A DNA stretch of 64,000 nucleotides from Enterovibrio sp. JCM 19048 (GTDB lineage: Bacteria > Pseudomonadota > Gammaproteobacteria > Enterobacterales > Vibrionaceae). Below the pieces are notes generated by a model. It saw only the letters and a program-made list of their open reading frames with translations. It did not search any database and was not told where the DNA came from. The translations under genes were made by a program, and so were the position numbers. Shown here piece after piece: positions 51,616-62,953 of this stretch (position 1 is the first letter of the stretch; each line of letters opens with the position of its first letter). The DNA is taken from contig BAXE01000005.1 of NCBI GenBank assembly GCA_001310415.1, positions 124,001 through 188,000 of the forward strand. The letters run 5' to 3'.

Positions 51616-53440
51616 GTGTTTGATGCCAAAAATTTCTTAAAAACCGTTTCAGATAAGCCGGGCGTCTATCGAATGATGGACGCTCCGGCGAGATCATTTA
51701 CGTCGGTAAAGCCAAGTCGCTGAAAAAGCGGCTTTCGAGCTATTTCCGCCAGAATGTGGCGGGCGAGAAGACACGGGCATTGGTGAAGAATATCGCCAAT
51801 GTCGAAGTCACCATCACTCACAGCGAAACAGAAGCGCTAATCCTCGAGCACAACCTCATTAAGCAGCACCTGCCGCGTTATAACGTGCTGCTGCGTGATG
51901 ACAAGTCTTATCCGTACATCTTCCTTTCTGCCAGCAAACATCCAAGCTTTCGGTTCACCGTGGCGCGAAAAAGCGTAAAGGCGAGTATTTCGGCCCGTTC
52001 CCGGATGCCAGTGCGGTGCGGCAAAGCCTCTATTTACTTCAGAAGATTTTTCCCGTCCGTCAGTGTGAAGATTCGGTTTATGCCAATCGCACCCGCCCTT
52101 GTTTGATGTATCAAATCAAACGCTGCGCTGGACCTTGTGTGGCAGGTATTATCTCGGATGAGGATTACGCTGAGCTAGTGAACTTCACCCGCCAGTTCCT
52201 TCAGGGGAAAGACAGACAGGTGATTTCGACGCTGGTGGAAAAAATGGAAGTGGCAAGCCAGTCGCTGGCCTTTGAAAAAGCCGCGCTATACCGCGACCAG
52301 ATCCAGGCGTTGCGCCGCGTACAAGAGCAGCAGTTTGTCTCCCAGAACAGTGATGACGATCTGGATGCCATCGGGGTGTCGATAGAAAACGGCATCGCCT
52401 GTATCCACGTGCTGTTTTTGCGTCAGGGCAAGGTGTTGGGTAGCCGCAGTTATTTCCCGAAAATGCCTGCCGACACGGATATCAACGAGTTGGTCTCGAG
52501 TTTTATCGGCCAGTTTTATGTCAATCAGGCAGAAGGTCGCACCATTCCAACCAGTATTCTAGTGGGGCAGGATTTGGGCGATGAACTGGATACGCTGGCG
52601 AAAGCGTTGTCAGACATTGCCGGGCGTAAGGTTTCCCTGCAGTCCAAGCCTCGTGGTGCACGTGCCCGGTTCCTGAAGCTGGCACAAACCAATGCTGCGA
52701 CAGCGTTGACCAGCAAAATCAACCACAAGATGACCATCCACAACCGCTTTAGCGTGCTGTCGGAAACGCTTGAGCTTGAGTCTGTCAAACGGATGGAGTG
52801 TTTTGATATCAGCCACACCATGGGTGAACAAACCGTCGCTTCTTGCGTGGTGTTCAACCAAGATGGCCCGCTCAAGCAAGAGTATCGTCGCTATAACATC
52901 ACGGGTATTACCGGTGGTGATGACTACGCTGCAATGGCGCAGGTTCTGGAACGCCGTTACAGCAAACAGGCTGACCCAGAAAAAATCCCGGACATCATTC
53001 TGATCGATGGGGGTAAAGGGCAACTTAATCGCGCCTGGCAAGTGGTACAACCCTTGATGGCAGACTGGCCGAAGCATCCATTGATGCTGGGTGTGGCGAA
53101 AGGTACCACCCGTCGCCCAGGGCTTGAGACTCTGATTAAAGTCAACGGTGAGGAGTTCTCGCTGCCGAGTGATTCACCCGCGCTGCACCTTATCCAGCAT
53201 ATCCGCGACGAAAGCCACAACCATGCGATTTCCGGTCACCGTGCCCGCCGCGCTAAAGCACGCAAGAGCAGCGTGCTGCAGGAAATTGAAGGGGTGGGGC
53301 CAAAACGGCGTCAGGCGTTGTTGAAATATATGGGCGGAATTCAGGAGCTTAAGCGCGCTTCTGTTGAAGAAATAGCCAAAGTGCCCGGAATTAGCCGTGT
53401 TTTGGCTGAGAAGATTCATTCCTCATTGCAACAGCAATGA
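51616..53440 (+). CDS. uvrC: Excinuclease ABC subunit C
   Basis: About 608 residues: GIY-YIG nuclease ([16 protein letters not shown]), Cys-rich loop [16 protein letters not shown] motif, RNase-H-like nuclease ([22 protein letters not shown]) and C-terminal HhH ([15 protein letters not shown]). Makes both incisions in nucleotide excision repair. Likely GTG start at 51616. Breaks near 51683 (restores [10 protein letters not shown]) and 51953 (restores [15 protein letters not shown]). Confidence 0.92.
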
Positions 53441-53482
53441 CTTTCAAGCACCATAGGCCGTCACTCACGAAAAATTACAACT

Positions 53483-54032
53483 ATGCGACTGAACATCCCG
53501 ATTATTCTGACTCTGGCACGCATTGCATTAATTCCTGTTTTTGTTGTCGCGTTCTACCTTCATACTCCTGGTCAGCCTTTGCAGCCGCCCTGATTTTCGT
53601 TGTCGCCGGCTTTACTGACTGGCTTGATGGTTACCTTGCCCGCACGTTAAAGCAAACCACCCGATTTGGTGCTTTCCTTGACCCTGTTGCAGACAAAGTG
53701 ATGGTGGCCATTGCCTGGTGCTGATCACTGAGCATTTCCACTCCGTGTGGGTGACTATTCCAGCGGCGACCATGATTGCCCGTGAAGTGATTATTTCGGC
53801 CTTACGTGAGTGGATGGCAGAACTGGGTAAACGCGCCAGTGTCGCAGTTTCATGGGTTGGAAAGTTCAAAACGGCAGCACAGATGTTCGCACTGACGATG
53901 CTGTTGTGGCGTGACAGTGAGTGGATTATCTATATCGGTTATGCTGCGCTCTACGTTGCTACCGCGCTGACCTACTGGTCGATGTATCAGTACTTGCTGG
54001 CAGCAAAAGACGATTTGCTAAACGCAGACTAA
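53483..54032 (+). CDS. pgsA: CDP-diacylglycerol-glycerol-3-phosphate 3-phosphatidyltransferase
   Basis: About 184 residues. CDP-alcohol phosphatidyltransferase with motif [20 protein letters not shown], then DPVADK. Makes phosphatidylglycerol phosphate and is essential or nearly so in most relatives. Two breaks near 53556 (restores [15 protein letters not shown]) and 53715 (restores [11 protein letters not shown]). The double damage in such a gene argues for sequencing error. Confidence 0.92.
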
Positions 54033-54058
54033 TAACCGACTCAGTTCAGTTTCTGATT

Positions 54059-54083
54059 AAAGGCCGCGAAAGTGGCCTTTTTT
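54059..54083 (+). terminator. Terminator of uvrY-uvrC-pgsA
   Basis: AAAGGCC / GGCCTTT stem with an 8-nt loop and T6. Confidence 0.8.
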
Positions 54084-54236
54084 GTGTCTGTTGCATATCG
54101 CCCTGGCCAAAGTACTTCTGTGTTTTAAAACCGCCTGTGAGCGTGTATTAGCCGCTGGGTTCAGATGCGAAGCCAAGACATGCAAAGTCCCCGTAACAGC
54201 GTATCGTTATTCCTGAGCTGTTTTACAGGTAAACAA

Positions 54237-54259
54237 AAGCCCCGCATCAGACGGGGCTT
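54237..54259 (-). terminator. Terminator of phoPQ
   Basis: AAGCCCCG / CGGGGCTT perfect stem with a 7-nt loop and T-rich minus-strand 3' flank. Confidence 0.8.
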
Positions 54260-54288
54260 ATTCATTGCATGATGATCTATCTGGCTGT

Positions 54289-55630
54289 CTATTTCGGGAA
54301 GGTCATGACAAATGCCGCGCCTTCCAGTTTGGAGTCGGTGACCCAAATGGCACCGCCGTAACTGGCGACAATTTCGCTGCATACCGCAAGGCCAATACCT
54401 GTTCCGGGGTTGAGCTGGTCTGCCCGCACACCACGCTGGAATATCGATTCCCGGTGTTTTTCAGCAACCCCCATGCCGTCGTCTTCAACGGTCAGCACAA
54501 AGGCATCTGGTGTATTGCGGCTGGTGATATGTACTTCGCTGATACAAAAGCGGAATGCATTCTCCAGAAGGTTACCCAAGAGTTCGGTCAAGTCAGCTTT
54601 ATTCAGCGGCAGTGAAGGCGCTTCCTGCAATCGGGAAGTAATGGTTACCGGTTTGTCGCTGTAAATCTTTGCAAACATGCCCGTCAGGCTGTCGACGATG
54701 GGCGCGAGTTCCGATTTGTCCCGCACCAGACCGCGTTGGCCGACCAAGGCGCGTTTCAACTGATACTGCACCATGTCATCCATCTGGCTGACTTGTTCCA
54801 CAATGCGTTTACTCATGTTTTCGCGGCTGAGTGAAGCGTCATCCAGCAGGGCATTGGTGGCCGCAAGACGGCTTTTCAGGCTGTGGGCAAGGTCATCCAT
54901 AGCATGACGGTAGCGCAGCGTCTGTTCTTCACGCAGGGTGATCATCCTGTTCAGCGCGTCTGTTACTTCTCCCAGCTCTTTCGGGTAGTCCTCATCGAGT
55001 TTCTCACGGCGTGATTCTGCGATTTCATTCAGCTCATCAGCCAGTTTTCGCAGTGGGCTGAAACTCCAGTAAGAAGCGGCATAGATAAGGCCTGTGGCAG
55101 TGAAAAACAGCAATGCGGTATAGAACCAGGTTTTACGCTTTATGTGCGAAAGCTGCTCAAGCTGGTGGGAAACTTCGCGAATAACAAAAAACTGTTTGTT
55201 ATCGGACTTTGTCGCTTCAGAGATGATGTGTACCACGTAGGGTTTGCCGCGGTAGTGGATTAAATCCGGCTCATCGAGTTCATGGGGAACATAACTACAG
55301 ATGTCGCGCATGCCTGCCTTGCGCGCTTGATAGGACATCCAGTTGGCGACACCGCCTTATCGCAGACAAAAGCAAGATAATTGGTTTGAGCATGGAAGGT
55401 GGCGGTAAGTCCGAAGGTGCGCGTTCGCCCAGTTTGAGCACTTTATCGCGGCGTAGTTCGCCAATGATCTGTGGTACTGCTGTAACAAGATCAGCAGAGT
55501 ACATTGCAATGTAGCTCTGTACATACAGTTGGTTCAGCATGAAGCCAAACACAATGGAGAATCCGAGGATGATCGCCACGGATGTCATGATCACCCGCTT
55601 GTGCATCGGCGGCTTCATTTTGCCTTTCAT
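54289..55630 (-). CDS. phoQ: PhoQ-type sensor histidine kinase, frame restored
   Basis: About 448 residues: TM1 (VIMTSVAIILGFSIVFGF), periplasmic sensor, TM2 (TALLFFTATGLIYAAS), HAMP, HisKA with DDLAHSLKSRLAA (phospho-His; PhoQ-like HSLK) and HATPase with NLLENAFRF, DDGMGV and GTGIGLAV. Breaks near 55412 and 55355 restore GLTATFHAQTNYLAFVCDKG then VANWMSYQARK. It lies just downstream of phoP. PhoQ senses low Mg, acidity or cationic peptides in relatives. Confidence 0.85.
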
Positions 55631-55632
55631 GC

Positions 55633-56306
55633 TTAACTCACTTGAAGCTCGAAAATATAGCCCTGACCGCGAACGGTAGAAATAGGGTTGTCCTGACCTG
55701 CCTGAGCCAGCTTTTTACGCAGACGGCTCATCATCACTTCGATGGTGTTTGGGTCGCCTTCCTGATCCTGATAAAGCACATCGAGCAAGCGCTGTTTGGA
55801 GACAACCTGGCGGTTATGGCGTACCAGATACTCCAGCAAATCATATTCAAACGCGGTGAGGTCGACAGGTTTATCCTGAATAGTGACCTTCTTTGCCAGC
55901 AAATCGATCACGATATTGTCAGCCTTGATCTCAGGTTTGACGAAACCGGCACTGCGCCTGACCAGAGCATTGAGGCGGGCAACCAGTTCCTCTTTCTGGA
56001 ACGGTTTTACCAAATAGTCGTCAGCGCCGGCATCAAGGCCAGAGACTTTGTCCTGCCAGTTGGCGCGGCCGGTTAAGATCAAAATAGGGGTGCGGATCCC
56101 TGCTTTGCGAATATCGCGAATAAGGCTGAGGCCATCCCTGTCTGGCAGGCCAAGGTCAATAACGGCAATATCATTGGGGTAGTCTTTGGCGACAAAAAGC
56201 CTTCTGATGCGGTCTGGGCGCAATGCACCTGGTTGCCGAGTTCAGACAGTTCCGTTTTTAAATGGTGGCTCAATAAAGGGTCGTCTTCGACGATGAGAAT
56301 TCGCAT
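55633..56306 (-). CDS. phoP: PhoP-type response regulator
   Basis: About 224 residues: receiver with acidic pocket VEDD, phospho-Asp in VIDLGLPDRDG near 51 and KPFQKEELVARL, then an OmpR-type winged helix (FEYDLLEYLVRH, MMSRLRKKLAQ). The A run 56194-56198 (minus-strand T run) is one base short; repair gives SEGFFVAKDYPNDIAV. phoQ starts about 3 bp after its stop. Confidence 0.9.
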
Positions 56307-56475
56307 CTAACGTTACCTTACCGTTCTGTATTACCTGATAATACCGCCGAAGGTGCGTTTGGTGAGCGCAGTTTGCGGTTGTTCCTGACCGCGTTCGCGT
56401 ATTGGCAGGTAGAGTTTTGGCTGCTTCAAACCAGTTTAACGTCAGTTTGCTGAATCATTACTGACTGAATAAACA

Positions 56476-56501
56476 AAAGCTGAACCCGGGGGTTCAGCTT
56501 T
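56476..56501 (-). terminator. Terminator of ybjL
   Basis: AAAGCTGAAC / GTTCAGCTTT stem with a short GC loop just after the ybjL stop. Confidence 0.75.
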
Positions 56502-56506
56502 CAGTG

Positions 56507-58186
56507 TTATGTGAGAATAACGAGGAGGGTACCGGCAAACGTAAGCAGGACGTTGGCGATGGCATACGTACCGGCGTATCCCAGCGCGGGCACGGTACTG
56601 CGCGCATGTTGGTTGATCATGTCCATTGCCGGAGCACAGGTACGGGCACCTATGATTGCGCCGAACAGCAGGGCGCGGTTCATGTTCAAAACGTAGGCGC
56701 CTACCAGATAAGCCAGAATCACTGGCACCACACTGACAGCCAATGCCCCCAACATGATCACCAGACCCATCTGTTGCAGGTATTCCACCAAATTGCCGCC
56801 AGCACTGAGGCCGACACCGACCATAAAGGTCATCAACCCAGCTCTTTGAGCATGTTGATAGCGCCCTGTGGTACGTAACCGAAAGTCGGGTGGTTGGCAC
56901 GCAAAAAGCCCAGCAAAATACCGGCGATCAACAAACCGGATGCATTACCCAGACCCAGCGTCATCTGGCCGAAAGTCATGGTAACCAGACCGAAAATCAG
57001 GCCAAAAATAAAGAATGAGCAGAACGCCAGCATGTCAGAAACCTGACTGTGGATAGAGATAAAACCAATGCGCTCGGCCAGACCCATTACACGGCGTTTT
57101 TCTCCACTCACCTGAAGAACATCACCTTTGGACAACATGATGTTGTGGTCCATTGGCATTTCAATCTGGGAGCGGATAACACGGTTGAGGAAACAGCCAT
57201 ATTCCGCCAAATTCAGCTCTGAAAGGCGTTTGCCGATAATGGCATCGTTCTTAACCACGATCTCTTCTTCAACCACGCGAAGGTCGAGCAGGTCGCGGTC
57301 AAATACCTCTTTACCGTTTCGGAATGAAGGGTCGAGGCGCGCGTGGCTGTCCGGGTAGCCCACCAGGCAATTTCATCGCCTTCCTGCAAAATGGCGTCAC
57401 CATCCGGGTTGGCAAGAATACCGTTACGGCGGATACGCTCAATGTAACAACCGGTCTGGCGGTAGATACCCAACTCGCGCAGGTTACGGCCATCCACCAG
57501 TTGATAAGCTCTGGGCCGACGCGGTAAGCACGGATGATTGGCAGATAGACTTTGCGCTGTGAAGAGTTTCCCAGCCCGCGTTCCGCAGCGATTTTCTGTG
57601 CAGAATGCTCCAGGTTCTCTTTCTGGAATTTAGGCATGAAGTTCGCCAGCACGATAAGGCTGACCAGGCCGACCAGATAGGCCAGCGCATAACCGACACT
57701 CAGGTTATCAATCATGCCTGCCAGTTGGTCTGGCGTGAAGTGTCCGCCAAGTCCGGCATTGAGTGCATCTTTCGCGCCAACCAATACCGGTGTTGCGGTC
57801 ATCGCACCTGCCATCATGCCAGTCGCAATGCTGCCATCCACACCAAACTGGTATTTCATCAGCAAGGTGATGCCGACAGACGTGCCGAGCACGGTAAAGG
57901 CCAGGACCAGATAGGATTTGCCGTCACGGAAAAATATGCCGAAGAAATTTGGGCCAGCCTCGATGCCGACACAAAAAATAAACAGCATAAATCCGATATT
58001 CAACGCTTCCGGGCTGAAGCTGAAACCGGCATGACCAAAAGAAAGGGCGGTGATGAGAACACCGATGGAGTTACCAAACTGGAAGCCGCCAATTCTAATT
58101 TTACCAATGGCAAGACCAATGGCGAGCACGACAAAAAGCAGCAGTATGTCGTTATGGACGAGCAGTGAGTATACGTCTATGTTCAC
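56507..58186 (-). CDS. ybjL: YbjL family (AspT-type) transporter, frame restored
   Basis: About 560 residues: two membrane halves (MNIDVYSLL..., [16 protein letters not shown]) flanking two RCK_C (TrkA-C) domains ([28 protein letters not shown]). This is the aspartate-alanine exchanger superfamily. Near-identity to E. coli YbjL motifs ([19 protein letters not shown]) is apparent. Three breaks: near 57500, 57365 (restores [13 protein letters not shown]) and 56838 (restores [13 protein letters not shown]). GTG start. In E. coli it also neighbours grxA and nfsA. Confidence 0.88.
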
Positions 58187-58353
58187 GTAGCCAATATCCG
58201 CAAGCAGCGAAAGGGAAATTCTGGGCGGGTATTATACGCAATTGCAATGAAATGTAATGGAAACTTACGCTGTTTTTAGCATTTAATTTTGCTAAATCTT
58301 TGTTGAGTAAAGAATTATAGGTCTGGGTTGTTAACCCTGTGTTGCGGATAACA

Positions 58354-58379
58354 AAAAGCCAGCACGAATGCTGGCTTTT
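58354..58379 (-). terminator. Terminator of grxA
   Basis: AAAAGCCAGCA / TGCTGGCTTTT perfect stem with a 4-nt loop. T run on the minus strand. Confidence 0.85.
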
Positions 58380-58397
58380 CGGAGAAATATCTAGCGA

Positions 58398-58664
58398 TTA
58401 TTCCTGGTACAGACCCAGGTTTTCTTTCGCGTAAGCTTCGAAATCGGTGAAACCACCTACATGCTCTTGGTCAACAAAGATTTGTGGAACGGTTTCAACT
58501 GGCTTGCCAACGGTTTTTTCCAAGTCTGCCTTGCTAATGCCTTCTGCGTGAATGTCTACATAGCGGAAGTTGAAATCATCGCGCTCTTCTTTCAGTTTCT
58601 CTGCCAGCTCTTTCGCACGTACACAGAATGGGCAACCAGGACGACCAAAAATCACTACGAACAT
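58398..58664 (-). CDS. grxA: Glutaredoxin 1
   Basis: 88 residues and intact. Redox motif GCPFC near residue 11, cis-Pro TVPQIF and GGFTDF glutathione site. Reduces ribonucleotide reductase and mixed disulfides with glutathione. Synteny ybjL-grxA-nfsA is partly conserved with E. coli, but here an alcohol dehydrogenase lies between grxA and nfsA. Confidence 0.93.
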   Translation of the reverse strand: MFVVIFGRPGCPFCVRAKELAEKLKEERDDFNFRYVDIHAEGISKADLEKTVGKPVETVPQIFVDQEHVGGFTDFEAYAKENLGLYQE

Positions 58665-58998
58665 AATATGAAACCCTATTTTGTTGTTAATTGTTGAAGG
58701 GGGAAGCCATCAGTCCATGCGACTTCAACGCCTTACTTGATGGACTCACTATGCCTCAACCCTTTCACAGATAAAAGACGGTTTTATCTTTTAATTCAAT
58801 CGAAAATATCTATCAATCTGGAAAGTGCAAGATTCACACCCGGCGATATCGATTTTCAGTGAGTGTGATGTGACAGGCACAAGTATCAAGCGGTCTGATT
58901 TGTCTGCAATGTCCCTGTTTTGCATCAAACTTTGCATCTACAACTTGCGTAAAGCTGATAGCCATTATCGGTTTAAGCTATTGGTTTCAGGAGGCTCC
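58665..58998. other. Intergenic region between divergent grxA and the alcohol dehydrogenase
   Basis: 334 bp with no supported gene. Must contain both promoters. No clear OxyR site or hairpin recognised by eye. Confidence 0.5.
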
Positions 58999-60179
58999 AT
59001 GTTTCAGTTTATGACCGCCACCCGGATAATTTTCGGGGAAGGTGCATTGAATAACTCCTTATCGCTTATCAACAACTACGGCTACAGCGTACTGGTTGTA
59101 ACAGGGAAAGATGACAAAAGGGTAGAGCCTCTGCTTGGCTACCTGAAACAGCAAAATATCCGTTACCAGCGCCTTGCTGTACATGATGAACCCCTGATTG
59201 CCATGGTGGAAGAAATGGCGGCAGCAGGGCGCTTGTTTAAGCCGGACATGGTGGTGGCGATTGGCGGTGGTAGTGTCATGGACGTGGGCAAAGCGCTGGC
59301 AGGCTGATCCCCAACCAGGGTAGTGTTTATGATTACCTGGAAGTGGTGGGGCGTGCGTTGCCACTGACTGCGAAACCGTTGCCTTGCATCGCGATTCCGA
59401 CAACCGCAGGCACAGGGTCTGAAGTGACGCGCAATGCGGTTTTAATTTCTGCACAAGAGAATGTAAAAGCAGCGATCCGAAGCCCTGATCTTATCCCTGA
59501 TGTGGCGATCATCGACCCCACGTTGACTTACGGCACAGAGAAATCCCTCTCTGCCCGCTGCGGTATGGATGCTTTTACGCACCTGATGGAAGCCTATGTA
59601 TGTGGTGAGCCCAACCCGCTGACAGACATGATCTGTGAAGAGGGTTTGCGACGGTTTGCGACAGCCATTATTCCCGCATGCGAAGAAGATGATCCAAAAG
59701 CGCGCGCAGACATGGCGTTTGCTTCAATGCTCGGGGGCATGGCGCAGTCCAACGCCAAGCTGGGTGCGGCGCACGGCCTGGCTGCTGCGCTGGGTGCAGT
59801 GCTGGAAGCCCCGCATGGTGCGATTACTGCGCAGCTTGCCCCTTATGTGATGGCAGAGAACATTCTTGCGGCGCGGGAAGCAGGGCGCATCACTTTGCTC
59901 AACCGTTATCGTCAGTTAGCCTGTATTTTGACCGGACGCCATAACTCTGAACCCAGCGACGGTATTGTGTGGGTACAGAGAACCCTTAAGCGCTTGGATT
60001 TACCGTCACTGCCTTCACTCGGTTTGTGCAACACGCTGTTTGAGGAAGTGGCAACATCGGCGCTGCGTTCAAACTCAATTAAAGGCAACCCGCTCCCTTT
60101 AAGCCGCGAGCGACTGTTGCATATCCTTGAGCGGGTCTGTCAGGCTGAAAACCTTGCCGCAAGCCCGGATATTCACTAG
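58999..60179 (+). CDS. Iron-containing alcohol dehydrogenase, frame restored
   Basis: About 393 residues. NAD-binding half with GGGSVMDVGKALAG near 95; metal half with PTTAGTGSEVTRNAV, CGMDAFTHLMEAYV and the His residues of AAHGLAAALGAVLEAPHG. The break near 59302 (one G lost) restores AGLIPNQGSVYDYLE. AGGAGG 6 nt before ATG 58999 fixes the start. Oxidises or reduces an unidentified alcohol/aldehyde. Confidence 0.88.
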
Positions 60180-60287
60180 CCCTTTTCCGCGAACTTTTAC
60201 TTCCTTTATTACATACCTACCACCTGCATCTGCGGGTGGTTTGGGTATACTGGTGCCATTAAACCAACGCGATACAAGGAAAGGGAA

Positions 60288-61010
60288 ATGAATTCTGTCG
60301 TTGAAACGTTATTGTCCCACCGCTCCATCCGCAAATTTACCGAACAGCCAATTTCAGATGAACAGCGCACGGCGATCATTGATTGTGCCCGTGCGGCGTC
60401 GAGCTCCAGTTTTATCCAGTGCACCAGTATCATCCGTGTTGTGGACAGGGAAAAGCGTCAGCTTCTAGCTGAATACGCAGGCAACCAAGCCTATGTGGCG
60501 TCGGCGGCGGAGTTCTTTGTGTTCTGCGTTGATTTCAATCGTCATTCGCAAATCAAACCGGATGCTAAACTGGGTTTTACCGAGCAAACCTTGATTGGAG
60601 CAGTGGATACCGCGTTGATGGCACAAAATGCCTTGGTGGCAGCAGAGTCGATGGGGCTGGGTGGTGTTTATATCGGCGGGCTTCGCAATAACCCTGACAA
60701 AGTCGCCGATTTGCTGAACTTGCCCTCTCATGTATTGCCGCTGTTTGGCCTCTGTCTTGGCTACCCCGCGCAAGATCCAGAAACAAAACCGCGCTTACCC
60801 GCAGATTTGTTGGTTCACACCGACAGTTACCAGTCGTTGGATAGCGACAAGTTGCAAGAGTATGATGCGACCGTGCGCGAATACTACCGCACCCGTACCG
60901 GCGGTAATAAAGAGATGAGCTGGAGCGAGCAGATCGCCGACACCCTGGGTAAAGAAGCGCGTCCTTTTATGAAAGCCTTCATCGAGAGTAAAGGCTTCAG
61001 CATTAAGTAA
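60288..61010 (+). CDS. nfsA: Oxygen-insensitive NADPH nitroreductase
   Basis: 240 residues and intact. FMN-binding nitroreductase of the NfsA/FRP group: HRSIRKFTEQPIS at the N-terminus (FMN phosphate contacts), GGVYIGGLRNNP near 124, LCLGYP near 163. Two-electron reduction of nitroaromatics and quinones with NADPH. AAGGAAAGGG precedes the ATG. Confidence 0.92.
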   Translation: MNSVVETLLSHRSIRKFTEQPISDEQRTAIIDCARAASSSSFIQCTSIIRVVDREKRQLLAEYAGNQAYVASAAEFFVFCVDFNRHSQIKPDAKLGFTEQTLIGAVDTALMAQNALVAAESMGLGGVYIGGLRNNPDKVADLLNLPSHVLPLFGLCLGYPAQDPETKPRLPADLLVHTDSYQSLDSDKLQEYDATVREYYRTRTGGNKEMSWSEQIADTLGKEARPFMKAFIESKGFSIK

Positions 61011-61021
61011 ACACATAACTA

Positions 61022-61299
61022 GGGTCTGTTGATCTTTGATGATGATTTTTGCAGCAGTTTGTGGGGATTTTATGCAAGGCAGAGGCTTCGATGTGTAGCT
61101 AGCCTACATGAGAAGCCGATAACACAGCAGAAATTCCCCACAAACGCTGCCCGAAGGGTTCGACTGCGCGTCCCGTACCCTAAACGTTTTATGCTTTGTT
61201 GAGGTGTATTTGCTTAGAATAACTAGGCGGCACACACCTCGCCGCGCCTAAAACGCTTATGGCTAGAACAAAATTTAACCACCAAAGGTCAACAGACCC
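61022..61299. mobile_element. 278-bp MITE-like element with TA target duplication
   Basis: Terminal inverted repeats GGGTCTGTTGATCTTTG and CAAAGGTCAACAGACCC match at 16 of 17 positions. TA flanks both ends (61020-61021, 61300-61301). No coding capacity. TA duplication is typical of IS630/Tc1-mariner-type elements. The right-half sequence resembles short elements I recall as common in Vibrionaceae genomes (not checked). Confidence 0.75.
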
Positions 61300-61351
61300 T
61301 AGGGTGATTAACCCATAAACAGTGTGTGACAGCTTGTAACTAAATATGTCG

Positions 61352-61391
61352 AAAGCCCCAGACCTTGTGATACAGGGTGTTGGGGCTTTTT
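61352..61391. terminator. Terminator-like hairpin downstream of the MITE
   Basis: AAAGCCCCA / TGGGGCTTT stem around a 20-nt loop, ending in T5. May terminate nfsA transcription beyond the inserted element. Confidence 0.7.
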
Positions 61392-61560
61392 CTATGTGTA
61401 AGAAGTAATGAGGTTGTTACATTTTATGATTAAAAAATGACCAAATAAAACTTTTTTCGCGTCAAACAAAAGTAGATTTTGATCACTTAATCATTCCCTG
61501 TTAGACTCCGCGCGCTTCTGTCATTCTCAACAAATTTGAAGAATGCCAAAAATAATTTAT

Positions 61561-61618
61561 ACCCAAACCACTTAAAAGTTTATGTCTCTGAAAAACATCG
61601 CTTTTAGGTAGTTTGGGT
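61561..61618 (+). promoter_or_regulatory. Imperfect inverted repeat upstream of the OFA carrier
   Basis: ACCCAAACCACTTAAAAG (61561-61578) and CTTTTAGGTAGTTTGGGT (61601-61618) are complementary at 16 of 18 positions, separated by 22 nt and ending about 70 bp before the start codon. No T run follows. It shares TATACCCAAA with the dispersed repeat. Confidence 0.55.
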
Positions 61619-61689
61619 GTTGGGTTGGGTGGCGCAGCTAGGGGATTTTCCGGCGACACCTTTTTTAAGTGATTTTATTGAGTCGTAAC

Positions 61690-62908
61690 ATGAAAAAAAT
61701 GAACAAAGCTGCGGGCGTTCTAGCTGCGGGTTTCTTTATCAATATGTGTATCGGCATCCTGTACGCATGGTCTGTTTTCAAACAGTCTCTGGTTGAGCAG
61801 GGTTGGTCGAACGCAGATGCATCTATGCCATACACCGTCGCAACTATCTGTTTTGCACTTTCTCTTCTGGTTGCCGGTAACCTGCAAGACCGTATGGGTC
61901 CACGTAAAGTACTGATCCTGGGCACCATCATGTGTGCGATCGGTATGATCGTTTCCAGCTTTGCGACTTCACCTATGACTCTGCTGCTGAGCTTCGGTGT
62001 GATCACCGGCTGTGGTATCGGTTTCGGTTACGCATGTCTTGCACCAGCGGCTATGAAGTGGTTCCACCCATCTAAGAAGGGTATGGTTAACGGCCTTATC
62101 GCTGCAGGTTTCGGTCTGGCTGCGGTATACCTGGCACCTCTGACAACTATGCTGATCAACGACTACGGCGTTCAGCAAAGCTTCCTGATCCTGGGTGTTG
62201 GTATCCTGGTTCTGGCAGTGCCACTGGCTTGCACAATCAACAACCCACCTGCGGATTACACTCCAGAAGCACCTGCTGGCTACGTTGCAAAATCGGGTGG
62301 CGATAACAACATGGGTTGGCGTCAAATGGTTAAGACTCCACAGTTCTACTCACTGTGGCTGATGTACGCGCTGGCGTCTTCTGCAGGTCTGATGATCATC
62401 GGTAACATCACTTCAATCGCGATCAACCAGTCTGACCTGACTCAAGTTGCATTCCTGGTTGTTGTACTGTCTATCTTCAACTCTGGCGGCCGTGTTGCAG
62501 CAGGTATCCTGTCTGACAAAATCGGTGGTCTGAAAACCTGATGCTGGCGTTCATCATGCAAGGCATCAACATGATGATGTTTGCAACCTACAACACTGAG
62601 TTCACTTTGATGGTAGGTGCGGCAGTTGCAGGTGTTGGTTACGGTACGCTGCTGGCAGTATTCCCATCAATCACTGCTGACTACTACGGCCTGAAAAACT
62701 ACGGCGGTAACTACGGCGTGCTTTACACTGCATGGGGTGTGAGTGGTTTCATCGGTCCTGTTGTTGCAGCAACTGCAGTAGACATGACGGGCAACTACGT
62801 AATGGCTTACACCATCTGTGCAGCGATGCTGGCAGTAGCGGTTGTTCTGTCTATCATCACTAAACCAGTGAAAGCGGAAGCAGCAGACGCGCAAAAGCGA
62901 CTGCGTAA
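61690..62908 (+). CDS. OFA-family (oxalate/formate antiporter-type) MFS transporter
   Basis: About 406 residues with twelve helices. OFA hallmarks: NMCIGILYAWSVFKQSL at the N-terminus, GNLQDRMGPRKV loop 2-3, and LYTAWGVSGFIGP in the second half. Breaks at 62537 (restores LKTLMLAFIMQG) and the A run 62893-62896 (restores DAQKATA and a stop at 62906-62908, before the terminator). The unrepaired frame would read through the terminator to 63002. Substrate is a carboxylate by family, not determined. Confidence 0.87.
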
Positions 62909-62929
62909 TCGCACACTAATTAGTGATTC

Positions 62930-62953
62930 AAAGCCCGCTTTTGCGGGCTTTTT
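62930..62953 (+). terminator. Terminator of the OFA carrier gene
   Basis: AAAGCCCGC / GCGGGCTTT perfect stem with a 4-nt loop and T5. Its position supports the repaired stop at 62908. Confidence 0.88.
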
